Positions 26,852 to 36,227 of a stretch of 64,000 nt of DNA are shown piece after piece. This stretch comes from Oligella ureolytica DSM 18253. GTDB taxonomy: Bacteria > Pseudomonadota > Gammaproteobacteria > Burkholderiales > Burkholderiaceae_B. Numbering within the stretch: position 1 is the stretch's first letter; the number at the start of each line of letters is the position of its first letter. The stretch is from assembly GCF_000373745.1 (NCBI RefSeq), contig NZ_KB892368.1:1-64000 (forward strand), in the 5' to 3' direction. The notes below the pieces were generated by a model that had not been told where the DNA came from, searched no databases, and was given only the letters and a program-made list of their open reading frames with translations. The position numbers were made by a program, and so were the translations under genes.

Positions 26852-27634
26852 ATGAGTAACGATCCTATTAATTTCAATTTTCCGTTTGTTAATATGATGC
26901 CGGACGATATGGGAGACCCCAATCTCATGCTCAATAGCATGAAAATGATGGGACAAGCATGGCAAAATTTTGCGACTGTCGCGCCACAGGCGTCGGGTAT
27001 GGCCATCGATCCTAAGGAACTCGATAAGCGCATTGAGGAATTAAAAGCCGTCGAGGCCTGGCTTAAATTAAACTTATCCATGCTAAGCAGCAGCATTCAT
27101 AGCTTAGAAATTCAAAAAGCCAATCTACAACACTTCAATAGCCTGATGGAAATGATGAGCGAACCCATCAAGGCGGCTCAAGCGACAGCAGCGAGCACAG
27201 CAAAACAGCCACAAGATGAAAAGCAAAGCCAAGCCGGCACTCAAGAAAACAACCCAACAGCACAAAGCGATGATACGGACAAAGCGCCGGAAGACAATAA
27301 TGACGAGGAAGCAAGCTTTGCTGAAGCCAGTAGCCTAGTCCAAGAACAGGCACTCAACTGGTTTAACTTGCTGGGCGAACAGTTCAAAACCATCGTTGCC
27401 TCTGTCGCTTCAGCTACACCGACAGAAGCAAACCAAGATAATCCGCTCAAAGAAACAACTGAAGGCATCAAAGCAAGTGCTAAAAAAGCCACTAAAAAAG
27501 TCGTAAAAAAAGCCGCAAAACGTACGACTCAAAAAACAGCCGGTGCCAAAAAAACCGGTGCCAAAAAAAGCAGCACAACCGTAGCCAAAAAAACAGCCGC
27601 CACAAAAAAAACGGCGACAAATAAAGACAACTAA
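26852..27634 (+). CDS. phaM: PhaM-like polyhydroxyalkanoate granule protein
   Basis: 260 residues. The N-terminal 100 residues (DPNLMLNSMKMMGQAWQNFA ... RIEELKAVEAWLKLNLSMLSSSIHSLEIQKANL) match the PhaM domain that binds PHB synthase. An acidic linker follows, and the last 50 residues are a histone H1-like Lys/Ala tract (AKKATKKVVKKAAKR, repeated AKK units) expected to bind DNA. PhaM links PHB granules to the nucleoid in Ralstonia. No phaC or phaP is in the window. The tract makes the C-terminus low-complexity. Confidence 0.85.
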   Translation: MSNDPINFNFPFVNMMPDDMGDPNLMLNSMKMMGQAWQNFATVAPQASGMAIDPKELDKRIEELKAVEAWLKLNLSMLSSSIHSLEIQKANLQHFNSLMEMMSEPIKAAQATAASTAKQPQDEKQSQAGTQENNPTAQSDDTDKAPEDNNDEEASFAEASSLVQEQALNWFNLLGEQFKTIVASVASATPTEANQDNPLKETTEGIKASAKKATKKVVKKAAKRTTQKTAGAKKTGAKKSSTTVAKKTAATKKTATNKDN

Positions 27635-27697
27635 TTAAGACAACCTAAGCATCAATCACATACACATTAACCATTTATTAATTTACACAATAGAGTC

Positions 27698-29074
27698 ATG
27701 AAATTAACCATCGTAATCTTAGCTGCCGGCATGGGTAAGCGCATGCAATCCGACTTACCTAAAGTACTTCACACACTGGCGGGCAAACCCATGTTGGCTC
27801 ATGTCATAGATAGTGCGAAGCAATTAAAGCCGGCACAAATTGCCGTCGTCGTAGGTCATGGTGCTGACACAGTAAAAGCGGCTTTTGAACAGCAAAAAGA
27901 CTTAGTCTTTGCTTTACAGCAGCCACAACACGGCACAGGCCACGCAGTGCAGCAAGCCGAACCTTTATTTGTTGGTGATAGCGATGAAGATAGGACCTTA
28001 ATTCTTTACGGTGATGTCCCTTTAGTGCAAGCAGCGACCTTAGAGCGCTTACTTAATGCCTCTGAAAATGGCGTTGCGGTATTAACTGAATTCCTTGATG
28101 ACCCGACAGGTTATGGTCGCATTGTTCGAGACGATCAAGGCAATGTCAATCGCATTGTTGAGCACAAAGACGCCACCCCGCAAGAGCATGAGATTCAGGA
28201 GGTTAACACAGGTATTCTTTGTGCCCCTACCAATCAACTGAAAAAGTGGTTAGCCAACATTGACAACAACAATGCCCAAGGGGAGTACTATCTGACAGAC
28301 GTCATCGCCTTAGCGGTCAAAGATGGAGTGACTGTCAGTGCAGCTCATCCTGAGGCCTCATGGGAAACGCTCGGTGTGAATAGCCGCCTACAACAAGTCG
28401 AACTGGAGCGCGCCTGGCAGCAAGAGCAAGCTCGTCAGCTGTTGGTTCAAGGCGTGGCCCTAGCCGATGACAAACGCATTGATATCCGTGGCACTCTCAC
28501 GTGCGGACGTGACGTGTTTATTGATGTGGGTTGTATTTTTGAAGGTGAGGTAGTGCTTGAGGATGGTGTACAAATCGGTCCTTATTGTGTACTGAAAAAC
28601 GTGAAAATCGCTAAAGACAGTCAAGTCGATGCTTTCAGTCACCTAGTTCAAGCAGACGTTGCAGACCAGTGTAAAGTGGGGCCTTATGCTCGCCTTCGTC
28701 CGGGTGCACAGCTTAGCAAGGGTAGCCAGGTAGGTAACTTTGTAGAAATTAAAAACACCCGCTTAGGTGCCTTTAGTAAAGCGAGCCACCTTAGCTACCT
28801 CGGTGATGCAGTCATCGGTCAGCGCGTCAATATTGGCGCAGGCACCATTACCTGCAACTACGACGGTGTTAATAAATTCACGACAACCATCGGTGATGAC
28901 GCCTTTATCGGCTCAGATACCCAATTAGTAGCGCCAGTCACTGTTGGCGAAGGGGCGACCATTGGCGCCGGCACTTCCTTGCGTCAAGATGCACCGGCCA
29001 ATCAATTAACAGTCACGCAAAGTACTCAAACTACCATTGCTAACTGGAAGCGCCCAACTAAGAAAAAGCACTGA
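27698..29074 (+). CDS. glmU: Bifunctional GlmU (GlcNAc-1-P uridyltransferase / GlcN-1-P acetyltransferase)
   Basis: 458 residues. Makes UDP-GlcNAc for peptidoglycan and LPS. The N-terminal nucleotidyltransferase (1-230) has the [18 protein letters not shown] signature, [10 protein letters not shown] and YGDVPL. The C-terminal left-handed beta-helix (about 255-450) carries the acetyl-CoA and active-site segment around [26 protein letters not shown] and [10 protein letters not shown]. It feeds the same pathway as murA in this window. Confidence 0.97.
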   Translation: MKLTIVILAAGMGKRMQSDLPKVLHTLAGKPMLAHVIDSAKQLKPAQIAVVVGHGADTVKAAFEQQKDLVFALQQPQHGTGHAVQQAEPLFVGDSDEDRTLILYGDVPLVQAATLERLLNASENGVAVLTEFLDDPTGYGRIVRDDQGNVNRIVEHKDATPQEHEIQEVNTGILCAPTNQLKKWLANIDNNNAQGEYYLTDVIALAVKDGVTVSAAHPEASWETLGVNSRLQQVELERAWQQEQARQLLVQGVALADDKRIDIRGTLTCGRDVFIDVGCIFEGEVVLEDGVQIGPYCVLKNVKIAKDSQVDAFSHLVQADVADQCKVGPYARLRPGAQLSKGSQVGNFVEIKNTRLGAFSKASHLSYLGDAVIGQRVNIGAGTITCNYDGVNKFTTTIGDDAFIGSDTQLVAPVTVGEGATIGAGTSLRQDAPANQLTVTQSTQTTIANWKRPTKKKH

Positions 29075-29084
29075 TAAGCAATCC

Positions 29085-30512
29085 ATGCCAAAAATCAAAG
29101 CCAAACCCAGTAGCAGCCCCAAACCTCAGCACACCGGCACTGAACGGCCTGAAGCCATAGGTACTAAGGGCCTGCCCAAGCCTCAACGCTACTGGGCGGT
29201 GATAGCCATCATCTTGGCTATCTCTGTCAGTGTCATGGATGCAAGTATTGCGAACTTGGCCCTACCCACCATTTCTAACGATCTTGGCGTTCCGCCACAC
29301 CAAAGTGTGTGGGTAGTTAACGCATATTTAGTGACATTAATCGCAACGACCCTACCCATGTCGGCTCTTGGTGAGCGAATTGGCTTTGTTAGCATGTTCC
29401 GCAGTGGGATATCGATTTTTATGTTTGGTAGTATCATCTGTGCTTTATCTACCAACCTACCCATGTTGCTCACGGGCCGAGTAATTAACGGGCTGGGCGG
29501 TGCAGTGATGATGAGTATTTTCGGTGCCATGATGCGGCATATTTATCCTCCCAGAGAAATTGCTAATGGCATCAGTATCAACGCCATGGTAGTGGGGACA
29601 ACAGCCGTATTAAGTCCGGCATTGGGCGCGTTTATTATATCGATTGCTTCTTGGCAATGGATTTTTATCATTGCCATACCGCTTTGCATTTTATCGTTAT
29701 TTTTCTCACACGCTTTGCCTAAAGTTGCTCGTGTGACCAGTCCTTATGATTTTAAAAGTGCTTTTTTAAACATTATTACCTTAGGTAGCTTTATTACCGG
29801 CTGTGATTTGGTCGTGAGTAATACGCCGGTGGGTATTGCTTTGCTGAGTCTTGCGCTCATTTGCGGCATCATTTTGTGGCGCTTTTCCTCTAGGCTGGAA
29901 GCACCGCTTTTTCCGGTCGATTTGTTTCGTATACCGACCTTTAAATATGCCGTGATTGTGTCCGCTCTATGCTTTGGGGCAGCGGCTTCAGCCATGTTAA
30001 GCCTACCTTTTTTCTATGAAAATACGATTGGGCTGGCAACCAGTACGGTGGGCATGTTGTTTATGGCTTGGCCTGTAGGCTCGACACTCATGGCCAGACC
30101 GGCAGCTTATCTGTCAAATAAATACCCCGCCTCTATCTTGGCCGCTATCGGCTCTACCGTGATGTGCTGCGCTCTGAGCATATTGATATTACTCCCCAAC
30201 GATGCTTGGCTGGGCTTGTATGCACTGTGCATGTTCTTCTGCGGCGTAGGCTTCGGTTTTATTCAAACCCCTAACAACAAAACGATTTTATTATCGACTC
30301 CCATCCACCGTAGTGGTGCGACGGGTGCAACACAATCCAGTGCTCGCGTGTTTGGCCAAAGTGTGGGTGCTGCCTGTGTGGCGATTTGCTTTCATTTATC
30401 GGTCAATCACGGAGTATACTATGCGATAACGACAGGTATTGTGGCTGTCGCTATTTCCACACTCATCAATTTAGTGCGCTTTTTCCGTGGCAAAGACATC
30501 GAAATTATTTAA
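29085..30512 (+). CDS. MFS multidrug exporter, 14-helix DHA2 type (EmrB/QacA-like)
   Basis: 475 residues from the ATG at 29085, 11 bp after glmU; an upstream in-frame start would lie inside glmU. The soluble basic N-terminus (about 45 residues) precedes 14 predicted helices. Motif D1 (SVMDASIANLALPTISNDLG) and motif A-like ALGERIGF identify the DHA2 family. Such pumps export hydrophobic drugs by proton antiport; the substrate is unknown and no membrane-fusion partner gene is adjacent. Confidence 0.88.
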   Translation: MPKIKAKPSSSPKPQHTGTERPEAIGTKGLPKPQRYWAVIAIILAISVSVMDASIANLALPTISNDLGVPPHQSVWVVNAYLVTLIATTLPMSALGERIGFVSMFRSGISIFMFGSIICALSTNLPMLLTGRVINGLGGAVMMSIFGAMMRHIYPPREIANGISINAMVVGTTAVLSPALGAFIISIASWQWIFIIAIPLCILSLFFSHALPKVARVTSPYDFKSAFLNIITLGSFITGCDLVVSNTPVGIALLSLALICGIILWRFSSRLEAPLFPVDLFRIPTFKYAVIVSALCFGAAASAMLSLPFFYENTIGLATSTVGMLFMAWPVGSTLMARPAAYLSNKYPASILAAIGSTVMCCALSILILLPNDAWLGLYALCMFFCGVGFGFIQTPNNKTILLSTPIHRSGATGATQSSARVFGQSVGAACVAICFHLSVNHGVYYAITTGIVAVAISTLINLVRFFRGKDIEII

Positions 30513-30518
30513 ACATTA

Positions 30519-31328
30519 ATGAACAGTTCAACGACTTTATCCCGCCCGACACTCGCCGTGGCAATGATTGTTAAAAACGAAGCCAAGGTCATTGAGCAAT
30601 GCTTAGAAAGTATCGCTCAATTGGCCGATGAAATTGTGATTTTGGACGCCGGCAGCACCGATGAGACCGAAGCAATTGCCCGTCGCTATACCGATAAATT
30701 TTATGTTAATAGCAACTGGCCGGGCTTTGGACGACAAAGACAAATAGCACAAGGCCACATCACTTCTGACTGGATCTTATGGCTAGATGCAGATGAGGTC
30801 GTCACCCCCGAGCTCGCTGAGAGTATCCGGGATGTGCTTGATAAAAATGATCAGCAAACCGTTTATAGGGTGGATCGCTTAAACTGGTATTTTGACCAAT
30901 TTATTCGCTATGGCAGCGCAAATCCTGATTTTGTCACCAGGCTCTACGCCACCGCTTACACGGGCTATAACGACAATCTAGTTCACGAAAGCGTCATTAT
31001 TCCCGATGGGACCAAGCAAGCTAGACTCAAAGGCCACCTACTCCACTATACCTTTAGCAGCTATCATGAGTATTTAAAAAAAAGCACTGCCTACGCAGAA
31101 GCTTGGGCCGAGCAACGGGCTCAGGCTGGAGAGACCGCCAGCATTACTAAAGCGATTCTGAAATCCCTTGGTCGCATACCCAGAGACTATATTTTAAAAA
31201 GAGGTTTCCTTGATGGCCGTGCCGGCATCACCCTCACGATCCTATCGATGCAGTACGTTTTTAATAAATACGCGATGCTGCATTACAAGTCGAAGGGAAA
31301 AAGAGATCATGAAAATCCTCCAAATTAA
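30519..31328 (+). CDS. Family 2 glycosyltransferase (WaaE/LgtF-like)
   Basis: 269 residues, starting 6 bp after the MFS gene. GT-A fold with AMIVKNEAKVIEQCLESI, the nucleotide-binding DAGSTDET and the metal-binding WLDADE (DxD). The pattern matches enzymes adding beta-1,4-glucose to heptose in the LPS inner core (WaaE/LgtF); the acceptor here is inferred. The reading frame stops at 31328, but an in-frame open stretch continues for 48 codons afterwards (see the adjacent remnant). Confidence 0.87.
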   Translation: MNSSTTLSRPTLAVAMIVKNEAKVIEQCLESIAQLADEIVILDAGSTDETEAIARRYTDKFYVNSNWPGFGRQRQIAQGHITSDWILWLDADEVVTPELAESIRDVLDKNDQQTVYRVDRLNWYFDQFIRYGSANPDFVTRLYATAYTGYNDNLVHESVIIPDGTKQARLKGHLLHYTFSSYHEYLKKSTAYAEAWAEQRAQAGETASITKAILKSLGRIPRDYILKRGFLDGRAGITLTILSMQYVFNKYAMLHYKSKGKRDHENPPN

Positions 31329-31475
31329 GATAGCCTTAACCAAGCACTCAATCGGGATGATATAACCAAAAATCAGCTTATACTGGCAGAAGAGTATGCG
31401 ATTGCAAATCACACCGCAGAGGTCATGGCGAATCGCTACTTAACTGCCTTTCAGGTTTTACTTGACCAATCCTAG
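31309..31475 (+). pseudogene. Probable remnant of a second glycosyltransferase
   Basis: An ATG at 31309 starts MKILQIK, a typical beginning for family 4 glycosyltransferases, but the frame stops after 18 codons. In another frame, 31329-31475 encodes a coding-like tail (ALNRDDITKNQLILAEEYA ... VMANRYLTAFQVLL, then a stop) that looks like the C-terminal helices of such an enzyme. I infer that a large internal deletion removed the catalytic core. Short matches make this tentative. Confidence 0.35.
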
Positions 31476-31518
31476 CAGATTATCGCTTAGGCAAAGCAAA
31501 GGCTAACTTCATGGAGAG

Positions 31519-32076
31519 ATGACGATGAGCTCAACTACGCCTATTATTTACTATGCGAGCGCTAAGACGGACATAGCGACCGTGTTAGTGGCAACACTTA
31601 ACGAAGAAATATACTCCATATCGCTTGGCGACTCAGAAAAAGAGCCTTTGCAAGATTTGCGTGACTATGTGGCAGAGCATTTAAGCGATGCCGATATCCA
31701 CAAAGCAGATAAAAACAATCAACTTCTCAATCAATCCCTGAAGCTTTTAACAGACTACCTAAGCAGCCCAAGCGTAGCTACCTACAAGAAAATGCAAAAA
31801 CTGCCTTTATACATCGAGGGTACTGAGTTTCAGAAAAAAGTCTGGCATGTTCTTAAGGATATCCCTGTCGGCAAAACCGCGTCCTATTCGGAAATAGCTC
31901 ACCATATCGGTTCGCCAAAAGCAGTTCGTGCGGTAGCCAACGCGTGTGCGCATAATCGTCATGGCATTGTTGTACCTTGTCATCGTGTGCTACGCAGCGA
32001 CGGCGGCATTTCGGGCTATCGCTGGGGAGTTGAAAGGAAGAAACAAATCATTGCTTTAGAAGCGAAAGCAGTTTAA
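31519..32076 (+). CDS. ogt: Methylated-DNA--protein-cysteine methyltransferase
   Basis: 185 residues. Suicide repair enzyme that removes O6-methyl groups from guanine. The active-site PCHRV is present (Cys154, GIVVPCHRVLRSDGGISGYRWG), as is the DNA-binding helix-turn-helix (SYSEIAHHIGSPKAVRAVANACAHN) with its arginine finger. The N-terminal domain is degenerate, as in Ogt, and lacks the Ada regulatory part. An ATG at 31525 is an alternative start. Confidence 0.93.
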   Translation: MTMSSTTPIIYYASAKTDIATVLVATLNEEIYSISLGDSEKEPLQDLRDYVAEHLSDADIHKADKNNQLLNQSLKLLTDYLSSPSVATYKKMQKLPLYIEGTEFQKKVWHVLKDIPVGKTASYSEIAHHIGSPKAVRAVANACAHNRHGIVVPCHRVLRSDGGISGYRWGVERKKQIIALEAKAV

Positions 32077-32094
32077 TAAATGTTGGAGTATAGG

Positions 32095-33556
32095 ATGGAC
32101 TTTACACATCGTGATCTGAAGAGCCACCTTGCCTGGCAGGACCGGTTTGACCCGGATGTTTCCGGGTCCGGCTCAGCGCGTGAGGTCAGAACCCCTTGGG
32201 AGCGTGATTATGCGCGCCTCATTCACTCTTCAGCGTTTAGACGCATGCAGTCCAAGACTCAGGTCTTGGGCTTAGGTGAGAGTGACTTTTATCGTACTCG
32301 CCTAACCCATTCTCTCGAGGTCGCACAAATCGGTGTAGGTATCGTCCGTTGGCTGGAGCAAAAGCTGCAACACGATGAATTTCGTATGACCGAAGTAGAG
32401 CAGAACTACATCGCACAACTTCAGCAACTCTTACCTGATTATGAGTTAATGAATGCCATTTGTCTGGCGCACGATATTGGTCACCCACCCTTTGGTCATG
32501 GCGGTGAAGTCGCACTAAATATCTGCATGCGCGACTACGGTGGCTTTGAGGGCAATGGTCAAAGTCTAAGAATTTTATCGCGCCTCGACAAATACACCGA
32601 ATACAACGGCATGAACCCGACAAGACGGCTTCTACTTGGCGTACTTAAGTACCCACTAGCCTATAGTCACGTCGTTAACCACACTGCTTATGGTGAGCTT
32701 AAAGAGCCGCTATGGCTCTGCAAAGCCAGTCAACAACTTCCGCCTAAGTGCTTCTTAGACTCAGAGCAAGATATTGTGGATTGGATTCTTGAGCCTTTGT
32801 CAGAAGAGGAAAGGCAGGCATTTACATCAACAAAGGACGCGTCGACTGAAACCGAAGCAAAGCATTTAAAAACACGCTATAAATCCTTTGACACGTCCAA
32901 TTATGGAACTAGCGGATGATATTTCCTACGGACTACACGATCTGGAAGATGCTATTTCGCTTGGCCTGATTACTCGTGAAATGTGGCAAAGGCACTTTGA
33001 CGGCAAAATTGACTTATTTAAATCCCTCTTAGACGAAGCCGAGAAGTCGGATGAGAAGACGATTCAAGATAAAGCCAAAGAAGTAGAGGAGCTTTTATTT
33101 TCTCAAGCAAGCTATCAACGCAAGCGCCAAATCGGTCGTCTGGTTCATAGCTGCATTACTCATATTTTTATTGATACGAGCGGTATTAAAGAAGCAAAAG
33201 AACCCTTGATAAAATTTAATGCTTTTCTTCATAAACCACAACTCGAACTGCTGAAACATATTGCGGATTTGGTGATGAAGAAAGTCATTCTCAGCGCCAA
33301 TGTACAGCAACTGGAGTTTAAAGGACAAAAAATCATCATTGAGCTGTTTCAGGCGCTTAGTGCAGACCCTTTACGGCTACTGCCTGACAGCCATAAAGAA
33401 CGCTATCAAAAGACAGCCGAGGCTTATCCTGATAATGAAGCGAAGTTAAAGCGTGTTATTTGTGATTTTATTGCCGGTATGACCGATGAATATGCCGCAC
33501 GTTTTTATGAGCGCATCTTCCAACCCCACAAAGGCTCTGTATTTGATCGTATGTAG
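32095..33556 (+). pseudogene. dgt: dGTPase-like triphosphohydrolase, disrupted by a one-base frameshift
   Basis: HD-domain dNTP triphosphohydrolase split over two frames. The first frame (from the ATG at 32095 with GGAG upstream; 32080 is an alternative) contains SSAFRRMQSKTQV, the HD motifs RLTHSLEV and CLAHDIGHPPFGHGGE, and ends after KSFDTS. The second frame (stop at 33556) resumes with IMELADDISYGLHDLEDAI and runs to the normal C-terminus. The junction needs TCC-ATT-ATG, but the sequence has TCC-AATT-ATG: one extra A at 32899-32900. Corrected, the protein would be about 486 residues. It could be a real mutation or a sequencing error. Confidence 0.85.
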
Positions 33557-33560
33557 GGAA

Positions 33561-33596
33561 AAAATTCAAGCCGCTCCCAGCTGAGAGCGGCTTGAA
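33561..33596 (-). terminator. Terminator of the thiolase gene
   Basis: A 12-bp inverted repeat TTCAAGCCGCTC (33565-33576) / GAGCGGCTTGAA (33585-33596) is followed on the minus strand by a T run. It may also stop dgt transcripts from the other side. Confidence 0.75.
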
Positions 33597-33626
33597 CCTA
33601 ACTAATACAATGAGCAGTGTAAAGAA

Positions 33627-34811
33627 TTACTCAACACGCTCAAAAATAGCAGCAATACCCTGACCACCACCGATACACATGGTCACTAAAGCGTATTTAC
33701 CACCGGTACGGTGTAATTCGTGAATGGCTTTAGTTGTAATGATGGCACCGGTTGCACCGATTGGGTGACCTAGACCAACGCCACTACCATTAGGGTTAAC
33801 TTTGGCAGGATCAAGGCCTAAGCCTTTAGAAACGGCTAGCGCTTGGGCTGCAAAGGCTTCGTTAGCTTCGATCACATCCATATCCTCTACCTTGAGACCG
33901 GCTTTTTCTAAAGCTTGCTTAGAAGCAGGTACGGGGCCAATGCCCATGATGTGTGGCTCAACACCGGCGTGCGCATAGGATACTAGGCGCGCTAAAGGCT
34001 TAGCACCGTGCTTTTTAACCGCTTCTTCGCTCATTAATACGACAGCAGCGGCACCATCGTTAATACCTGATGCATTACCTGCAGTCACTGAACCATTTTC
34101 TTTAACGAAAACCGGACGCATCTTAGCTAGGCTCTCAACCGTGGTGTCCGGACGTACGTGCTCGTCCGTGTCAAAGACGGTCTCACCCTTGCGCGTCTTA
34201 AGCACAACAGGAACAATTTGCTCTTTGAAGTAGCCTTGCTCAATCGCATTAGCAGCACGGCGATGAGATTCAGCGGCTAAAGCATCCTGCGCTTCGCGGG
34301 AAATATCAAACTCTTTGGCCACGTTTTCAGCTGTCACACCCATGTGGACAACTTCAAATGGATCGGTAACCGCACCGGTCATCATATCGACGATCTTATT
34401 GTCGCCCATACGCGCACCCCAACGTGAGGTAGGTAGGATATAGGCGCCACGGCTCATCACCTCAACGCCACCGCCGATAGCAACATCCGTATCACCTAAT
34501 TTAATAGATTGTGCCGCAGAAATAATGGCTTGTAGACCGGAGCCACATAAACGGTTAACGTTCATAGCAACAGAGTCTTTAGAAACACCGGCATTAACCG
34601 ATGCTAGGCGCGATAAGTATTGATCGCGTGGCTCAGTATTAACCACATGACCGATCACCACATGACCTACATCATCACCGGAAATGCCGGCTTTATCGAT
34701 GGCTGCCTTGAGCACCGTCGTACCGAGTTCATGAGGCGGTACATCTTTTAAAGAGCCACCAAAACCACCGATAGCTGAGCGCATGGCTGATACTACATAT
34801 ACGTCTGTCAT
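33627..34811 (-). CDS. phaA: Acetyl-CoA C-acetyltransferase (thiolase)
   Basis: 394 residues. Condenses two acetyl-CoA to acetoacetyl-CoA or cleaves it. The catalytic Cys89 (NRLCGSGLQAI), the His in GHPIGATGA and the second Cys in TMCIGGGQG are all present. It could serve PHB synthesis (phaA/bktB) or acetoacetate degradation (atoB). A PhaM protein in the window is mild support for the first, but phaB and phaC are not adjacent. Monocistronic, with its own promoter and terminator. Confidence 0.93.
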   Translation of the reverse strand: MTDVYVVSAMRSAIGGFGGSLKDVPPHELGTTVLKAAIDKAGISGDDVGHVVIGHVVNTEPRDQYLSRLASVNAGVSKDSVAMNVNRLCGSGLQAIISAAQSIKLGDTDVAIGGGVEVMSRGAYILPTSRWGARMGDNKIVDMMTGAVTDPFEVVHMGVTAENVAKEFDISREAQDALAAESHRRAANAIEQGYFKEQIVPVVLKTRKGETVFDTDEHVRPDTTVESLAKMRPVFVKENGSVTAGNASGINDGAAAVVLMSEEAVKKHGAKPLARLVSYAHAGVEPHIMGIGPVPASKQALEKAGLKVEDMDVIEANEAFAAQALAVSKGLGLDPAKVNPNGSGVGLGHPIGATGAIITTKAIHELHRTGGKYALVTMCIGGGQGIAAIFERVE

Positions 34812-34841
34812 AATCTCTTCCCAGAAAAGTGAAATAATTAT

Positions 34842-34872
34842 TTAAGTTATAAAACAAGAGTTTATAACTTAA
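34842..34872. repeat. 12-bp palindrome in the thiolase leader
   Basis: Perfect inverted repeat TTAAGTTATAAA (34842-34853) / TTTATAACTTAA (34861-34872) with a 7-base loop, lying between the predicted promoter and the start codon. Candidate operator or mRNA hairpin. Confidence 0.6.
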
Positions 34873-34899
34873 TCACAATGCTTGATTTTTATTGTCTTA

Positions 34900-34927
34900 C
34901 TTATATTCTATGCTAAAAGTGTGTCAA
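34900..34927 (-). promoter_or_regulatory. Promoter of the thiolase gene
   Basis: On the minus strand a perfect TTGACA (34922-34927), a 16-base spacer and TATAAG (34900-34905). The predicted start near 34893 gives a leader of about 80 bases. Confidence 0.65.
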
Positions 34928-34959
34928 ATATATTATTTTTGAACAAACATGTTTATTTA

Positions 34960-34992
34960 GTAAAACGCCCTACTCAATGGTAAGCAGGGCGT
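34960..34992 (-). terminator. Terminator after the baeRF gene
   Basis: ACGCCCT (34965-34971) pairs with AGGGCGT (34986-34992). On the minus strand the stem is followed by TTTT, 30 bp after the stop of the release-factor-like gene. Confidence 0.55.
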
Positions 34993-35021
34993 CATAATAC
35001 AACCAATTAATCACTACAACA

Positions 35022-36173
35022 TTAGAAGCGATAAATAGCTGCTAGGCCTGTATCAGTTGGCATATACTGGCTTGGAATGATTTTTACATCACCACTGCGA
35101 CGGATAACCATCTCAGCTAAGTCATCTAATACGTCCTCTGCCTCGGGATCAGAGAAATCGTTTAATAGCTCAACCTTACGATTTTCGCGATCGATCTTAC
35201 CAGCGATTCTCTTTTCAGCATCAACCATTAAGGTATCCACGCGACCGTCTAAGACAGCGCCTAAGACATTTTCTAAATCGCCATTAGCTAGACCGGTACC
35301 ATGGGCTTGCTTAAAGCGAGCAATTTCATCTTGAACACGCTTAGCTGCCACTGGCTCGACCACCGGCCACGCCTTTTTAAGTAGCTGCTCAACAGTAAGA
35401 GAGGTAGGATCAATATTGATCTCCTGCTCTAATACGTATGGGTTTTGGTTGTTTTTCCTGAAAACACCAATGTTTTCGGGTAACCCTACTAGAACCACAG
35501 GCAACTTACCTTCTTTACTGATATTGTTATATAAAGCGCGTGCCACAGCACCTAAGAAGCGCTCTTTATCAGTTTGGATCGCATCCTTGCGACTGCCCTT
35601 ATAGTACATTACTTGGCCCTGTCGATTTGATGGACCTAAGCCATAAGAAGTAACAGGAACATCTACAACCTCTTCCGTAGGATCATCAATATGCTCAGGG
35701 AAATCATCCGCAAACAATACTTGGTCTAAACCATCACGAGTACCCTCGTACATTTGAATATCAGTACGTGACACACATAAAACTTGGAATCTGTCTTGTG
35801 TCTGAGTTAAGCGTAACAAAGGCTTTAAGTGGAAAGAGTCTGACACGACGGCAAACTCCTCGGGCTGCCTTTGTAGGGTGAAAATCTGGAAGCGCGTTTC
35901 ATCAGCCAAAATGGCTAAGCCATCAAGAACTTTTTGCTGCCAAAAATCACGATCCTCACCTAAGTCATGAAACGGCTTCATGATGGCTGTGATATCACGT
36001 TTAGCATATTTTTCAGCTAAAGAACTCTCAAGCTCTTTAACTAAATTCTTGTAACGAATAATATCCTGTTGGTTTTCAGGATGGCTACGATGAGTCGGCT
36101 GGTATAAAGACAAACATGGACCCTCGTGTCTTTCCAGGAAATAAGTTAAACCTTGAAGATTTACTTGTTGCAT
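35022..36173 (-). CDS. Bacterial eRF1-like protein (baeRF3-type)
   Basis: 383 residues from the ATG at 36173, chosen because AGGAG precedes it by 8 bases; a longer in-frame start at 36209 is unsupported. The N-terminus (CLSLYQPTHRSHPENQQDIIRYKNLVKELESSL) and the overall layout fit the bacterial/archaeal-type release factor family 3, relatives of eRF1 and Pelota predicted to act on ribosomes. I see no GGQ-like peptide-release motif. The gene lies directly downstream of a ribosome hibernation factor, which supports a ribosome-linked role. Function otherwise unproven. Confidence 0.7.
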   Translation of the reverse strand: MQQVNLQGLTYFLERHEGPCLSLYQPTHRSHPENQQDIIRYKNLVKELESSLAEKYAKRDITAIMKPFHDLGEDRDFWQQKVLDGLAILADETRFQIFTLQRQPEEFAVVSDSFHLKPLLRLTQTQDRFQVLCVSRTDIQMYEGTRDGLDQVLFADDFPEHIDDPTEEVVDVPVTSYGLGPSNRQGQVMYYKGSRKDAIQTDKERFLGAVARALYNNISKEGKLPVVLVGLPENIGVFRKNNQNPYVLEQEINIDPTSLTVEQLLKKAWPVVEPVAAKRVQDEIARFKQAHGTGLANGDLENVLGAVLDGRVDTLMVDAEKRIAGKIDRENRKVELLNDFSDPEAEDVLDDLAEMVIRRSGDVKIIPSQYMPTDTGLAAIYRF

Positions 36174-36227
36174 AAGACTCTCCTTTTTAATGTTTTTTAT
36201 GAAAACCACCTCTAATCATCGGATCCC

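Noticed and set aside
27481-27631. Lysine/alanine-coding repetitive tract considered as a DNA repeat element
   Set aside because: It is the in-frame histone-like tail of the PhaM protein, with irregular AKK units rather than a nucleotide-level tandem repeat.
32888-33556. Second dgt frame as an independent gene starting MTRPIMEL
   Set aside because: Its start lies inside the upstream frame without a ribosome-binding site, and it encodes exactly the missing C-terminal part of the same HD hydrolase.
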